Positions 52,991 to 62,089 of a stretch of 64,000 nucleotides of DNA are shown in pieces (position 1 is the first letter of the stretch; every line of letters starts with the position of its first letter). This stretch comes from Brasilonema sennae CENA114 (GTDB lineage Bacteria > Cyanobacteriota > Cyanobacteriia > Cyanobacteriales > Nostocaceae). Both the position numbers and the translations under genes were made by a program. The DNA lies in the NCBI RefSeq assembly GCF_006968745.1, contig NZ_CP030118.1:6654284-6718283 (forward strand), in the 5' to 3' direction. The notes under the pieces are model-generated. The model worked only from the letters and a program-made list of their open reading frames with translations. It was not told the origin of the DNA and searched no databases.

Positions 52991-53935
52991 TTAGTATCCT
53001 GCTTTTTTTAGCATTCCATAAATAACAGTGACGTTACGTAAAATATTTACTTGTTCCTCTCTAGTCAAATGACTCGAAGGAGATATCAGAAGATTCATAA
53101 AGGATGTGTCTTCCAGCAACACACTTACCCCTCTGTCGATATAAGCTTCACGTTGTGAGTCATTTTCGAAATCCACTCCAGTGGTATCAAGTTTAGAGCC
53201 GTTTAAAGTCAACATTCCGTTAACTGTTAATCGGTTACAATTATCATTTTTTGGTTTAACTGTAACGTACTTTTTGCAAACGCTATTGGAAATTTGGGCT
53301 AAAACTCGCGGCTCCGAAATCTTTTTTTGTGCATTCATAGGAGACAAATTCGGAGAAGGTAAATAAGGAGGAGGCGAATTAGGAGAAGGTAAAGCCACTG
53401 GTGAGGAGTTGGATCTTGATGACGCTCTTGAGTTACCGCCAATTGCTGCTTGCCATCCTCCAATTGTTCGATTACGCGAATTGTGAGTAATGTCAATGCC
53501 AAAATCCAGATACGCATACGCACCAATTGATCCCAAGAGAATTGTCTCTATCACATCATCGCTAAATACCACTCGCGCACTTCTAATACTTTGAGTAACA
53601 GAAGCATCCCTTACAAGAATAGGAGAAGTTCTGTTGATGAAAACCGTCAGATCTCTATCTGATTGTAAATTTAAACCTGTCGGACTATATTTAGCTGCCC
53701 TAAGAGCTGCAACAACTTTGTGAACAATTTCTGAGCAGCGAATACCCACAATCTTAATATATGTGGGATTATTGCGCACAAATGCTGGAGCATTCTTCTG
53801 ACAATGATCAGCCGCATTAAGAGCAGCATCACCGACTGAAGTAATTCGCGATTTTGCTCTTACCTGAGAAGGAAAAAAAGTGGCAGAGGTCACTAAAATC
53901 GGAGCTAAAACTAAGCCGATTCTATTTAAGTTCAT
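52991..53935 (-). CDS. Hypothetical secreted protein, 314 aa
   Basis: Starts with a clear signal peptide (MNLNRIGLVLAPILVTSATF, cleavage after SQVRA). The ATG at 53935 is favoured because AAGGA lies just upstream; an in-frame ATG at 53962 would add nine residues. The mature part has a globular region (residues 30-160), a Ser/Pro-rich linker (SSPVALPSPNSPPPYLPSPN) and a C-terminal helical domain (about 215-314). The motif AAIGGNSRASS is shared with the protein encoded next upstream (AAMGGNSGASS), including at DNA level. Family unknown. Confidence 0.6.
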   Translation of the reverse strand: MNLNRIGLVLAPILVTSATFFPSQVRAKSRITSVGDAALNAADHCQKNAPAFVRNNPTYIKIVGIRCSEIVHKVVAALRAAKYSPTGLNLQSDRDLTVFINRTSPILVRDASVTQSIRSARVVFSDDVIETILLGSIGAYAYLDFGIDITHNSRNRTIGGWQAAIGGNSRASSRSNSSPVALPSPNSPPPYLPSPNLSPMNAQKKISEPRVLAQISNSVCKKYVTVKPKNDNCNRLTVNGMLTLNGSKLDTTGVDFENDSQREAYIDRGVSVLLEDTSFMNLLISPSSHLTREEQVNILRNVTVIYGMLKKAGY

Positions 53936-54055
53936 AATCCTTTTTTGTTTAAAGATACTCATGTTGCGCTGGAGAAATATCAGGTATAGGGAAAGAGTGA
54001 GATGGAAAAGTTATTAGTCTCACTCCCATAGCGCCGTTCTAATTATTGTTCTGGT

Positions 54056-54637
54056 CTAATTGCCATAGAATGATCCTCCAGGACCAGATCCGTATATGGG
54101 CCCAATTGGTGCAGTAGATGGGGGAGCGGAGTTATAGCTTGGTGTTGAGGGGTTTTGTATATAGTAATATTCTTGTGTTTGTTGTGATGACGCTCCTGAG
54201 TTTCCCCCCATTGCTGCCCCCAATACTCCAAGCATTAGTAACATCTGTTTCGCTTGTTGTTCCTGTCTAGCGCGTTTTTGAGCAATATATTGCTTTTGTT
54301 GTTCTGGAGTAAGACTTTCAAAGTATCTTCGTTCTTGCTCACGTCTAGCTGCTGCTGCTGCTGCACGTTCTTGTTTTCGTTGTCTATAAAAATTTAAACG
54401 TTCCTGTCTTTGCCTAGCTCTTTGTGTGTTGCGTATCTCGCGGTCTACTGTATTGATTTCTTGGGTGATAGAGCGGAAGGTCTGAGCCACCTGGATTGTT
54501 TTTGCTACATTGGGTAAAGATTGACTCGATAGGGATTGATCTGTTGAGGGATTGATCGATTGACTTGCGGCTAAACACGGAGAAATGCTAGAGAGTGAAA
54601 ATAAAGCAAGACTTGATAATCCAACAATGAATTTCAT
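54056..54637 (-). CDS. Hypothetical secreted protein, 193 aa, charged helix
   Basis: A signal peptide (MKFIVGLSSLALFSLSSISP, cleavage near CLA-A) precedes a long Arg/Gln/Glu-rich helix (about residues 55-130: NTQRARQRQERLNFYRQRKQ, ERAAAAAARREQER), a short hydrophobic patch (MLLMLGVLGAAMGGNSGASS) and a Pro/Ser/Tyr/Gly-rich tail. It shares the GGNSxASS block with the next gene. No family recognised. It probably forms one transcript with the two genes downstream on the minus strand. Confidence 0.6.
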   Translation of the reverse strand: MKFIVGLSSLALFSLSSISPCLAASQSINPSTDQSLSSQSLPNVAKTIQVAQTFRSITQEINTVDREIRNTQRARQRQERLNFYRQRKQERAAAAAARREQERRYFESLTPEQQKQYIAQKRARQEQQAKQMLLMLGVLGAAMGGNSGASSQQTQEYYYIQNPSTPSYNSAPPSTAPIGPIYGSGPGGSFYGN

Positions 54638-54768
54638 AGGACTGTATTCTTTATAGTGGTAGCTTTTGGTAACTGAGATAATCGATGTTTGTAGATAGAA
54701 TTCCAGAATGGAAGCTTACAGCAGCAGGCATTCTGACTTACCTTTGCAATTTCGTATCCCTCGCAATA

Positions 54769-55320
54769 TAGATACGTACGATAGTCACCCCGTGCTGCAC
54801 AATACTCAAAAAATTCTGCTTGAGCTTTATACCAGAACAACTAAAATAGCAATGGCTTCTCTTCGAGACGCTCCGCGAACGCCAACGCCAAGGAGGATCG
54901 CACTACAGCTTCAATCTAGATACGTACGATAGTCACCCCGTGCTGCACAATACTCAAAAAACTTTGCTTGAGCCTGATACCAGACTCACTAAAATGACGA
55001 TGGGCTTTCGTCCCGCCTTCGGCAGAGCTTCGCTTAACGCACTACAGCTTCAATCTAGATACGTACGACGATAGTCACCCCGTGCTGCACAACACTTAAA
55101 AAATTTTGCTTGAGCCTGATACCAGACTCACTAAAATAGCGATGGGCTTTCGCCTCGCCTTCGGCGATTGCCTAGCCCCTAAAAGGGGCGCTGCGCAAAC
55201 GGCAGAGCTTCGCTTAACGCACTACTGGCTTAATCTAGATACGTACTATAGTCACCCTGTACTGCAAAACACTCAACCAATTTTGCATGAGCTTTATTTT
55301 ACCAGACTAACTGTAAATTA
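54769..55320 (-). repeat. Four-unit tandem array of a decayed coding-like module
   Basis: Units of about 140-180 bases begin at about 54769, 54918, 55057 and 55237. On the minus strand each core encodes a variant of WYQAQAKFFEYCAARGDYRT with a YLD ending. Copies 1-3 keep the frame over the core; copy 4 has an internal stop (VW-stop-NKAHAKLVECF...). Between cores are different short repeats (GCCTTCGGC, AGAGCTTCGCTTAACGCACTA). It looks like a gene fragment amplified in tandem, then degraded. Confidence 0.75.
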
Positions 55321-55399
55321 TCTGAACTGTAATTAGTCTATTTCTTGAACATCCTGTAGCACTGCATTAAGGAGATGAGAGGGCTGCTATCGGCAAGAA

Positions 55400-56017
55400 T
55401 TACACCAATCCAACCAGGATAGCGATCGCACCCAGTACTGAGTGACTGACGATAATACTATATAAATTGCGATACTTTGCGTAGTGACAGCCCCAGAACA
55501 GACCAAGGATAAATGTGGACAGCAGCGTAGGTACATCTCGATAGATGAGATGAACAAAACTGTAGAGTAATGTCGAGAGCAGAATCTGTACCCAAATCGC
55601 CAACTTTGCTCTAGAAAAAATCCCGAATAAAAAGCCGCGATATAAAAACTCTTGTACAGGAGAAGATACACCAACAAAGAAAAGATAGAAAGTCCATTTG
55701 TATGCAGAGTTGTCGATGCGTGGCCCTTGCATAATATAGTAAATGAACATGAGCAAAGCAGAAGCCAATGTTGGTAGGGCGATCGCTTTGAGAGAACTTC
55801 CCAGGTGTCGTTTCGTAAATCCCAGTTCTAAAGCAGAGAATCGGTACAGTTGCGCGATCGCAAAAATAGCTATAGCAGCCAAGATGAGGACATAAAATCG
55901 CGCCCGAAAAGGAACTAATCCCAAATCAATCAGTATAATCGGCAAAATGTATGCCAAGCCTACAATCAGCATTACTTTCTGCTGTTCTTTGCTGACTAAT
56001 TTACCTTCCATATTCAC
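55400..56017 (-). CDS. CPBP family intramembrane protease-like protein
   Basis: A 205-residue protein with about six TM segments. CPBP (Abi) motifs are SPVQEFLYRGFLFG (motif 1, residues 119-132), FVHLIYRD (motif 2, near 155) and SHSVLGA (motif 4, near 192). Motif 1 usually reads E-E-x3-R; here Gln122 replaces the first Glu, while Glu123 and Arg127 stay. It may be inactive or have altered chemistry. Its ATG overlaps the CHAT gene stop by four bases (ATGA), so it is the last gene of the sigma/DUF1822/CHAT operon. Confidence 0.85.
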   Translation of the reverse strand: MNMEGKLVSKEQQKVMLIVGLAYILPIILIDLGLVPFRARFYVLILAAIAIFAIAQLYRFSALELGFTKRHLGSSLKAIALPTLASALLMFIYYIMQGPRIDNSAYKWTFYLFFVGVSSPVQEFLYRGFLFGIFSRAKLAIWVQILLSTLLYSFVHLIYRDVPTLLSTFILGLFWGCHYAKYRNLYSIIVSHSVLGAIAILVGLV

Positions 56018-58263
56018 TCGTCTCCAACGCCATGATCAATCAACCGCACGAACAGGAAGAAAAATAAAACAGCAAAGAAAAGGCTACTTGCAAACCAAGG
56101 AGTCAGCGGATTGGTACTATTCATTCCAAATAGGTGATCAATGAGATAAACTCCAAACCAGCTACCTAGAAGCGTCAAAATGAAACTACCTAACAAGAAT
56201 GACAATAAAATAGGCTGATATTTTTTGGTGGCACTTCTGTAGATGCTGCTAACAGTTGCTGAAAATATGATGGCAATAATTGCATAAAGAAGAACATTGA
56301 GTCCAGCTAAAGTACCTTTCAACTCAGGTGAAAATAACAGGCTTTTGGTATGCTCTATGCTGTAGCTTTGAAAGGGCACCCACAACAGAATACCTAGTTC
56401 ACAGATGATGACATATGTCAAGTATTTATTCTTATTAAATATGGAATCTGGTACAAACCAAATCGTCGCCACAAGCGCCAAAATCTGGACACCACAAGAA
56501 ATAATGGCAATAAAGGTGAAGGCGTAAAACCATCGACTAATTGAAAAGGGTTGAGTATTTTGTCGCCAAACATCATAAGCGGTAGCAATCCGCAAAAGTC
56601 CTTGAAATCCTGCGATGTTATCGAATGTATGAAGACGTTTAATGACTGGCTCTAACTCTGATTTTTTCAGTGTCAAATTCCCGTCAACATCGAAAATCTG
56701 ACGGGTATTAAAAATTTCTTGGGGAATGTTCTGAATATCTGCTGCTGAAGTTTGCCACTTTAAGTAGAGTTGGGGAAGTTGCTGTGCATAAATTGTCGTC
56801 GTCGCATCGGATTTGAACTCCATTAACATGATGCGATCGCCAGTAAGCTCAAAGAACAGCCCCCCCGATACGAGAAAAATAGTTAAGAGTGTCAAAAATA
56901 CAAACGGGCGTGTCTTGACGCGAATCATGCAATGTGCTCTGTAAGCCGCAAACAGAGGCATCCAGAGAAATAGGGAAGGATAGACTACCAGGTGAGGGTA
57001 GAGTCCTGCGTAAAGTGTCAAGGTTTCCCAACCCTGAAACTCGCTGAATATCCCTATGGGTAGGCAAACTAGCACAGCGATCGCAATCATGCCCAATACC
57101 ATCTCCCAGCGCCAAGATAACCTCCTCTCGGAAAACAAACGGTTCCATGTCAGTTCTTTCGCCAGAGGATTAGCAACAATTACAGGAAGCCAACTTTTGC
57201 CCGGTTCAAATTTCTTTTGTAACTGCTGTCGTGCTGCATTCATCGATGCAAATAAAGAGCGATCTTTGACAAAAGCTTCCAGAAAATGCCTCAATAATTC
57301 TCTAGCGACAGAGGACTCAACCATTTCGCGCATCACAATACAGTAGGGTAGAGATAGCTCGGTTAATTGGTTTGCCAGTCCTAAACCATCACAAGAATTA
57401 AAGATTGCCAGTTGCAATTTTTTCTGGATCGCATCTTGGAGCAAGTCTGTTAGTTCAGTGATTTCGATAATTCCTTGTGCGCCATCGGCTGAGTTAATTT
57501 GAATGCGCCCAATTCGTCCGTCGCGATCGCTTTCACTATGTCCGGCAAAAAAGAAAATCTGCCAGCCTTGAGAGTCTTTTAACTTTTGTTCTAACTCTTG
57601 GCGCGTAGGTTGTCTGAGGATATGAGGTTCTCCACCATGCTGTCTCAGGCTTTTGATAAAATCCTCTTCTTCTGCAAAACCAAGCTTTTCGTCACCAAAC
57701 ACTACAAGTATGCGTGCAGTTGCTTTCAGTTGTGGTGTTTGCTTCTGAGTCAGCCGCTTAAAATTTGTGGCACTAATTGCCACTTCTACACCTCTGCTAG
57801 TATACGCTGCCAAGGTATCCCACTCTTGCCAAGGCAGTCCCCGCAGTTGTCGGTCTTCTGTCTGTACAATAATTTGGATTTCATCCTTTTGTGTAATTTT
57901 CTTCCTAAATTTTTCTAAAACCCGACTGACACGCTGATCTGATTGTCCATTCTCATCGATCCAGCCATCCCTACCCAACCATTTGTTTAATTCGGTTTTC
58001 AAGGAATTTGCTAGTTCTGTGAGATTGACTACTCCTGAAATCAGCTTGTCACGATTTTTTGCTACCTTACGATTACCTTGAAGACCAATATAATACTGCC
58101 ATTCTTTGAACTTATCTTCGAGAGGTTTTGGTAAAGGAGAGAGAAAGGAAACGAGTTCTTCAATTTGTCCTTCTTGATCGTAGATGGCAAGGGTGACAGG
58201 CAGAACTTCAGAATGGTTAAGTTGTACTCGTCCGCCAATTTTAAAGGAGATTTTAAATGCCAT
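56014..58263 (-). CDS. CHAT protease with C-terminal membrane domain and EF-hand-like loop
   Basis: A 749-residue protein. Residues 1-370 form an N-terminal region and CHAT domain with His242 in FFFAGHSES and Cys291 in FNSCDGLGLA. Residues about 385-745 contain eight to ten TM segments. Within this half, residues 525-536 (DVDGNLTLKKSE) fit an EF-hand calcium loop (D-x-D-x-N-x-T-L-x3-E). So the protein may be a membrane-anchored, calcium-responsive caspase-like protease. It follows DUF1822 by 12 bases and a sigma factor gene, a set recurring in cyanobacteria. Substrate unknown; the adjacent CPBP protein might act with it. Confidence 0.88.
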   Translation of the reverse strand: MAFKISFKIGGRVQLNHSEVLPVTLAIYDQEGQIEELVSFLSPLPKPLEDKFKEWQYYIGLQGNRKVAKNRDKLISGVVNLTELANSLKTELNKWLGRDGWIDENGQSDQRVSRVLEKFRKKITQKDEIQIIVQTEDRQLRGLPWQEWDTLAAYTSRGVEVAISATNFKRLTQKQTPQLKATARILVVFGDEKLGFAEEEDFIKSLRQHGGEPHILRQPTRQELEQKLKDSQGWQIFFFAGHSESDRDGRIGRIQINSADGAQGIIEITELTDLLQDAIQKKLQLAIFNSCDGLGLANQLTELSLPYCIVMREMVESSVARELLRHFLEAFVKDRSLFASMNAARQQLQKKFEPGKSWLPVIVANPLAKELTWNRLFSERRLSWRWEMVLGMIAIAVLVCLPIGIFSEFQGWETLTLYAGLYPHLVVYPSLFLWMPLFAAYRAHCMIRVKTRPFVFLTLLTIFLVSGGLFFELTGDRIMLMEFKSDATTTIYAQQLPQLYLKWQTSAADIQNIPQEIFNTRQIFDVDGNLTLKKSELEPVIKRLHTFDNIAGFQGLLRIATAYDVWRQNTQPFSISRWFYAFTFIAIISCGVQILALVATIWFVPDSIFNKNKYLTYVIICELGILLWVPFQSYSIEHTKSLLFSPELKGTLAGLNVLLYAIIAIIFSATVSSIYRSATKKYQPILLSFLLGSFILTLLGSWFGVYLIDHLFGMNSTNPLTPWFASSLFFAVLFFFLFVRLIDHGVGDE

Positions 58264-58275
58264 TGCAACTCTTTT

Positions 58276-59235
58276 TTAGGCGATAAAGTATTCTCTCATG
58301 AAAATTTCTCCTATCCGCAACTCTACCCAGAACTCCTCACCTGAAGATAATTCCAGAGGGATAGAAATCAAATCAGCCGCCTCATTGACTGTTTCGGTAT
58401 AAATATCAGATTCGTCTGGCACACTGACCTGCATTCCTCTAGGCAGAGAACCATTTTTACATTGGACATTAACTCTGACAAAAATCAATTTGTCGTTGTT
58501 CTGGGAAACAGAAAGTTGCATTTCAAATACTTGCCCTGCCAACTGGAGCTTTTTCTTGCAGGTTGCACTCCTGAGATCGCGCATTGAGGGTTCCCAGTCC
58601 GCCTCATAAATGTTATTCAACCAGTTTCTTAAGTAAGTAATTTTTTTTTCTGCAAATTCTCGCGTCAGGTCATTTGTCTTGACTATTTCAGTCAGTGAAT
58701 CAGTAAATGAAGATGTTTCTTGTTGCGCCAAGTAATCGATTAGATCATCCATAGACTGTAAATCAGCAATCGCGAAGCGGGCGCTCTGCGCCATCGCCAC
58801 TTCTGTATCTGTGGTTTCTGGATGAAAAGCAGGTAAAAACCCAAATAGTGTCGCTTCTTTTTCTGAACTAGCAATTTCTACAAATAAATAGCCGATGTGA
58901 TTGCTCAAACTTGCCGGTGGTAGAATCACAGTATCCTGTCCTGTAGCAAGTACACAACACTCCAAATTGCCTAATCCAGGAAGTTCTAGATCGCTTACTT
59001 CACTCCATAAACGACGCGCTGCATTCCATCTTTCTGGTTGAATAATATTAGTCTCAAAACCGAGCAAACGAAAATACGCATCAGCAACGAGTACAGCTAG
59101 AGTCTTAAAATAGACTCTTTCTTGGGCATCTTGCGTGAAATACTGCGACGCATAAGCTCTGGCTTGTCGGCGAAACGATGCAGTCACTGGGAAGGGAATG
59201 GCTAGTTCTCGTAAGACATTTAGCTTATCGCTCAT
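58276..59235 (-). CDS. DUF1822 family protein
   Basis: A 319-residue protein of the cyanobacterial DUF1822 family. Its opening (LAIPFPVTASFRRQARAYAS) and YFRLLGFETNIIQPERWNAA near residue 55 are characteristic. The C-terminal 110 residues form a beta-rich part (LQLAGQVFEMQLSVSQNNDK, GSLPRGMQVSVPDES). No activity is known. The ATG at 59235 has GGAG at good spacing and overlaps the sigma-factor stop by 11 bases; a TTG at 59250 is less likely. Position between sigma factor and CHAT protease is the usual arrangement. Confidence 0.88.
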   Translation of the reverse strand: MSDKLNVLRELAIPFPVTASFRRQARAYASQYFTQDAQERVYFKTLAVLVADAYFRLLGFETNIIQPERWNAARRLWSEVSDLELPGLGNLECCVLATGQDTVILPPASLSNHIGYLFVEIASSEKEATLFGFLPAFHPETTDTEVAMAQSARFAIADLQSMDDLIDYLAQQETSSFTDSLTEIVKTNDLTREFAEKKITYLRNWLNNIYEADWEPSMRDLRSATCKKKLQLAGQVFEMQLSVSQNNDKLIFVRVNVQCKNGSLPRGMQVSVPDESDIYTETVNEAADLISIPLELSSGEEFWVELRIGEIFMREYFIA

Positions 59236-59881
59236 AATTATCTTCTCCAAACAGCCTCTGATTTATATCTAACCACTCTTGGAGTAAGGGTTCACATTTT
59301 CTGCACCAATGAGAAGAGATTACACCACGTGTCGAGCCAACTTCCGCAGCAATTTCCTGCCATTCTTTACCAACGACGAGTCTCAAATGGGCAAGCAATT
59401 GACAGTTTGCTTTTGGGTTAGTTGCTATGTGGCAAGCCTGAAGAAGATTCTCAGGATCGTCTTTGATCCATTGGACAAATGATTCCCAAGTATCAAGCAG
59501 TAAGTTAGCATCTATCCCAGAAGGAACTAGATCTAAGGGGTCGAGTTCAACCTCATCACTTTGCCATACAGATTGTCTGTGAGAGCGATCGCGTTTAGCC
59601 GCGCGAATTTCATCCCTGTACTGATTGCGAAGACAGGTGTTAAACCAAGCCAAAAATGAACCTCGACTTGGATCATATTTGTCGCAAAGTGTTTTGCTCA
59701 AATTAAACATGGTTTTATATAGAGCTTCTTCGTAGAGATCATTCCCTTCACTCCCAGTACGCCTTGATTTCAGGAGAACTCGGAGCAAAGAGTTGATGGC
59801 TTTACTACGCTGTGGGCTGGTTGGTGGGTGACTGCAAGCTTCTTGAATAAGCGATTGCAGGTAGAGGTTTAGCTCGTCCAT
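59225..59881 (-). CDS. Sigma-70-like RNA polymerase sigma factor (group associated with DUF1822/CHAT)
   Basis: A 218-residue protein. Residues about 25-110 look like sigma region 2: KTMFNLSKTLCDKYDPSRGS then FLAWFNTCLRNQYRDEIRAA. The C-terminal part (about 160-210: LLAHLRLVVGKEWQEIAAEV, GSTRGVISSHWCRKC) is a region 4-like HTH. It would direct transcription in a stress response. ATG at 59881 is chosen; an upstream GTG at 59911 would add ten residues. It heads an operon with DUF1822, CHAT and CPBP genes, suggesting it may activate its own operon. Confidence 0.82.
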   Translation of the reverse strand: MDELNLYLQSLIQEACSHPPTSPQRSKAINSLLRVLLKSRRTGSEGNDLYEEALYKTMFNLSKTLCDKYDPSRGSFLAWFNTCLRNQYRDEIRAAKRDRSHRQSVWQSDEVELDPLDLVPSGIDANLLLDTWESFVQWIKDDPENLLQACHIATNPKANCQLLAHLRLVVGKEWQEIAAEVGSTRGVISSHWCRKCEPLLQEWLDINQRLFGEDNYER

Positions 59882-61509
59882 AAACTTATGACATAGTTCT
59901 AGCAGTGTCACTAAGCAGACGATAAACTCTACTACTATCTGTTACGAAGAGTAATGGCATCGTTCTGCAAAAAGATTTAGTAAATCGCAAACTTTTTCTC
60001 AAAGGTTTTCTTTTATGAGAGTTTACGTCTAATTTGGTTGCAAAAGTCGTTTTTCAAGAGTAAAAAGCTATTTTGACAACCAAAACTCCAGAAAGCACAC
60101 TGATAAGCGTTATAAATGAAAATCTAAAAATCTATTTCTAAAATCAATCTAAATGAAGGCAACAATTAGGTTAAATAGCCAAAAATAAAAATGACAATAG
60201 ATAAGCAAATTCCCTGTTTTTCGCTCAAATTCGTATCTTGGAGCCAATTAGCCCTCCAAATTAATTTTTCTTTGTTTCAATTAAAATGAAAAGCCATTGA
60301 ATCCAAAATTTTGACTCACCATATTTTTGTTTATTTACGTTTGATCAAAATTAATTCTTTTTTTAAACTTAACAGTAAAAGAATACACATATATTGCCAG
60401 CTAATAAAGTGAATTTTTTGTAAAATCTATGTAAAAAGTTAGTAAATTTGCTCTTGTATAACGTGGCGGAAATAAACAGACCATTTGAAAGAGCTAAAAA
60501 GCCCATTCCATAATACTTTTGACTTTTGACTTCCGCCTTGCGGTACTAGCGTCCTTATCAAGTCCCCCGCGCATTTCTTTATGGAAATATATAGCGAATT
60601 TTTTGCAAAATAGTCTGAAAATGATTAGTGTCTGTGCATTGCAGATAATAATCCAGCACAACCCATGACTCCTGAAGGCTGGACACAATTTGAAGCGACT
60701 TTCTTAAATTCATCAAACAGCTTCCTCTTTCGTTTGCGAACCTTGGGGGTAATGTCTTCTATCTACCTGGACAAAATTGCCTAATCTTTATAGCAAATGA
60801 AGGGCTGATTCGATAAATTATTTAATAGTGATAGGAGTAACTAAATTTTTGTAGTCAATATCACTTTTGTTACACTTTATTAATTATTGTAATTAAAGCT
60901 ACAAAAATTTAGTAAAAATAATTACTATTTTCTTAGTTATCAATGACTGTTTATTGTGAAAAATATCATAAAGACATCTTAAATATACGAGAAAAAATAG
61001 ATATTACTAAAGATAAATAATTTATGCTTAAAATCATTTTTTTTCCGAAAATTATTCCAGACAAAGGTTACAGACTTCATTTTTAACTTAAATACTAGAT
61101 TTAATTGAATGTAATTTGTAATAACTACTGCAAATAACAGACTTGCTCATTGATGCTATGCCTTTCTGAACAACACGAAATGTTTTGTAACAAAAATGTG
61201 GATGGCAATTATTGTATAAAAGAAATTACGAGTGAATAGGCGAAAGAAAGTAGTGAAGCTTCTGTTTTATTGAGGTTCATTGCTTTTCTCACGATTGTGA
61301 ATTTTTCTCAGATACTAAAAGATAATTTAGTCTTTTGGAAGAGGATGTTCTTGCTATAAGAAAGCAAATGGTTAAGATTTTTATAATCTTGGCTTCAAGT
61401 TCTTGTGCAATTATCCGTCTGAGAAGAAGTGCAAAGCTTAATCCTTCACTTCCTGTTTTAAAATCACATCATTCATTCTCAACTCATCAAAATTTAGGAG
61501 ATTTCAACT
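59882..61509. other. Long A/T-rich intergenic region upstream of the phycocyanin operon
   Basis: About 1.6 kb with no credible gene. It contains the divergent promoters of the sigma factor (minus) and the phycocyanin operon (plus). A TTGACTTTTGACTTCCGCCTTGCGG repeat lies near 60520-60545. From 60780 to 61330 it is very A/T-rich. The last 170 bases form a probable 5' leader ending with AGGAG at 61496-61500 before the cpcB start. No sulfur-control site could be identified by eye. Small open frames at 60494-60688 and 61335-61532 look accidental. Confidence 0.5.
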
Positions 61510-62031
61510 ATGGTGCAGGATGCTTTTTCTAAAGTTGTTGCTCAAGCTGACTCACGAGGAGAATACCTCAACGACTCTCAGCTGGATGCTCTACTCGGTT
61601 TAGTTAGAGACGGTAACAAGCGCGTTGATGTCATCAACCGAATTTCTAGCAATGCGTCTATTATTGTTGCCAATGCAGTTCGACAGTTGTTCGCTGAACA
61701 ACCTCAGCTGATTGCGCCTGGTGGAAATGCTTACACAAGCCGTCGTGCTGCTGCTTGTGTACGGGATTTGGAAATCATCCTACGCTATGTGACTTATGCG
61801 ATTTTTGCGGGAGATGCCAGTGTCCTGGATGATCGTGCCCTCAATGGTTTGCGGGAAACCTATCTGGCACTAGGCACCCCTGGGGCTTCTGTTGCTGTTG
61901 GTATTCAGAAGCTGAAGGATGCCTCGATCGCCATTGCCAATGACCCCAACAATATTACCCGTGGTGATTGCAGCGCGCTGATTGCGGAAGTTGCAACCTA
62001 TTTTGATCGCGCGGCGGCGGCTGTTGCCTAA
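61510..62031 (+). CDS. cpcB3: Sulfur-poor phycocyanin beta subunit (PC3 type)
   Basis: A 173-residue phycocyanin beta chain. Phycocyanobilin sites are Cys83 in AACVRD and Cys154 in RGDCSAL; Asn73 in GGNAYTS is the usual methyl-Asn. Apart from the initiator Met it has no methionine, and its only cysteines are those two. Ordinary CpcB has further Met (for example RRMAACLRDME, here RRAAACVRDLE) and a Cys in DDRCLNG, here Ala110. This is the composition of the sulfur-limitation phycocyanin PC3 of Calothrix PCC 7601. AGGAG precedes the ATG. It heads the operon; regulation by sulfur supply is inferred. Confidence 0.92.
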   Translation: MVQDAFSKVVAQADSRGEYLNDSQLDALLGLVRDGNKRVDVINRISSNASIIVANAVRQLFAEQPQLIAPGGNAYTSRRAAACVRDLEIILRYVTYAIFAGDASVLDDRALNGLRETYLALGTPGASVAVGIQKLKDASIAIANDPNNITRGDCSALIAEVATYFDRAAAAVA

Positions 62032-62089
62032 GTCATCACAACTACATCAAATCAATCCTTTATAGAACAAACTTGGAGATATTAAGTCA

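Noticed and set aside
54769..55320. Array considered as CRISPR
   Set aside because: Units are 140-180 bases with variable, repeat-filled gaps and no constant spacer length.
60494..60688. Possible small gene in the phycocyanin upstream region
   Set aside because: Composition is unlike a protein, it overlaps a repeat and has no ribosome binding site.
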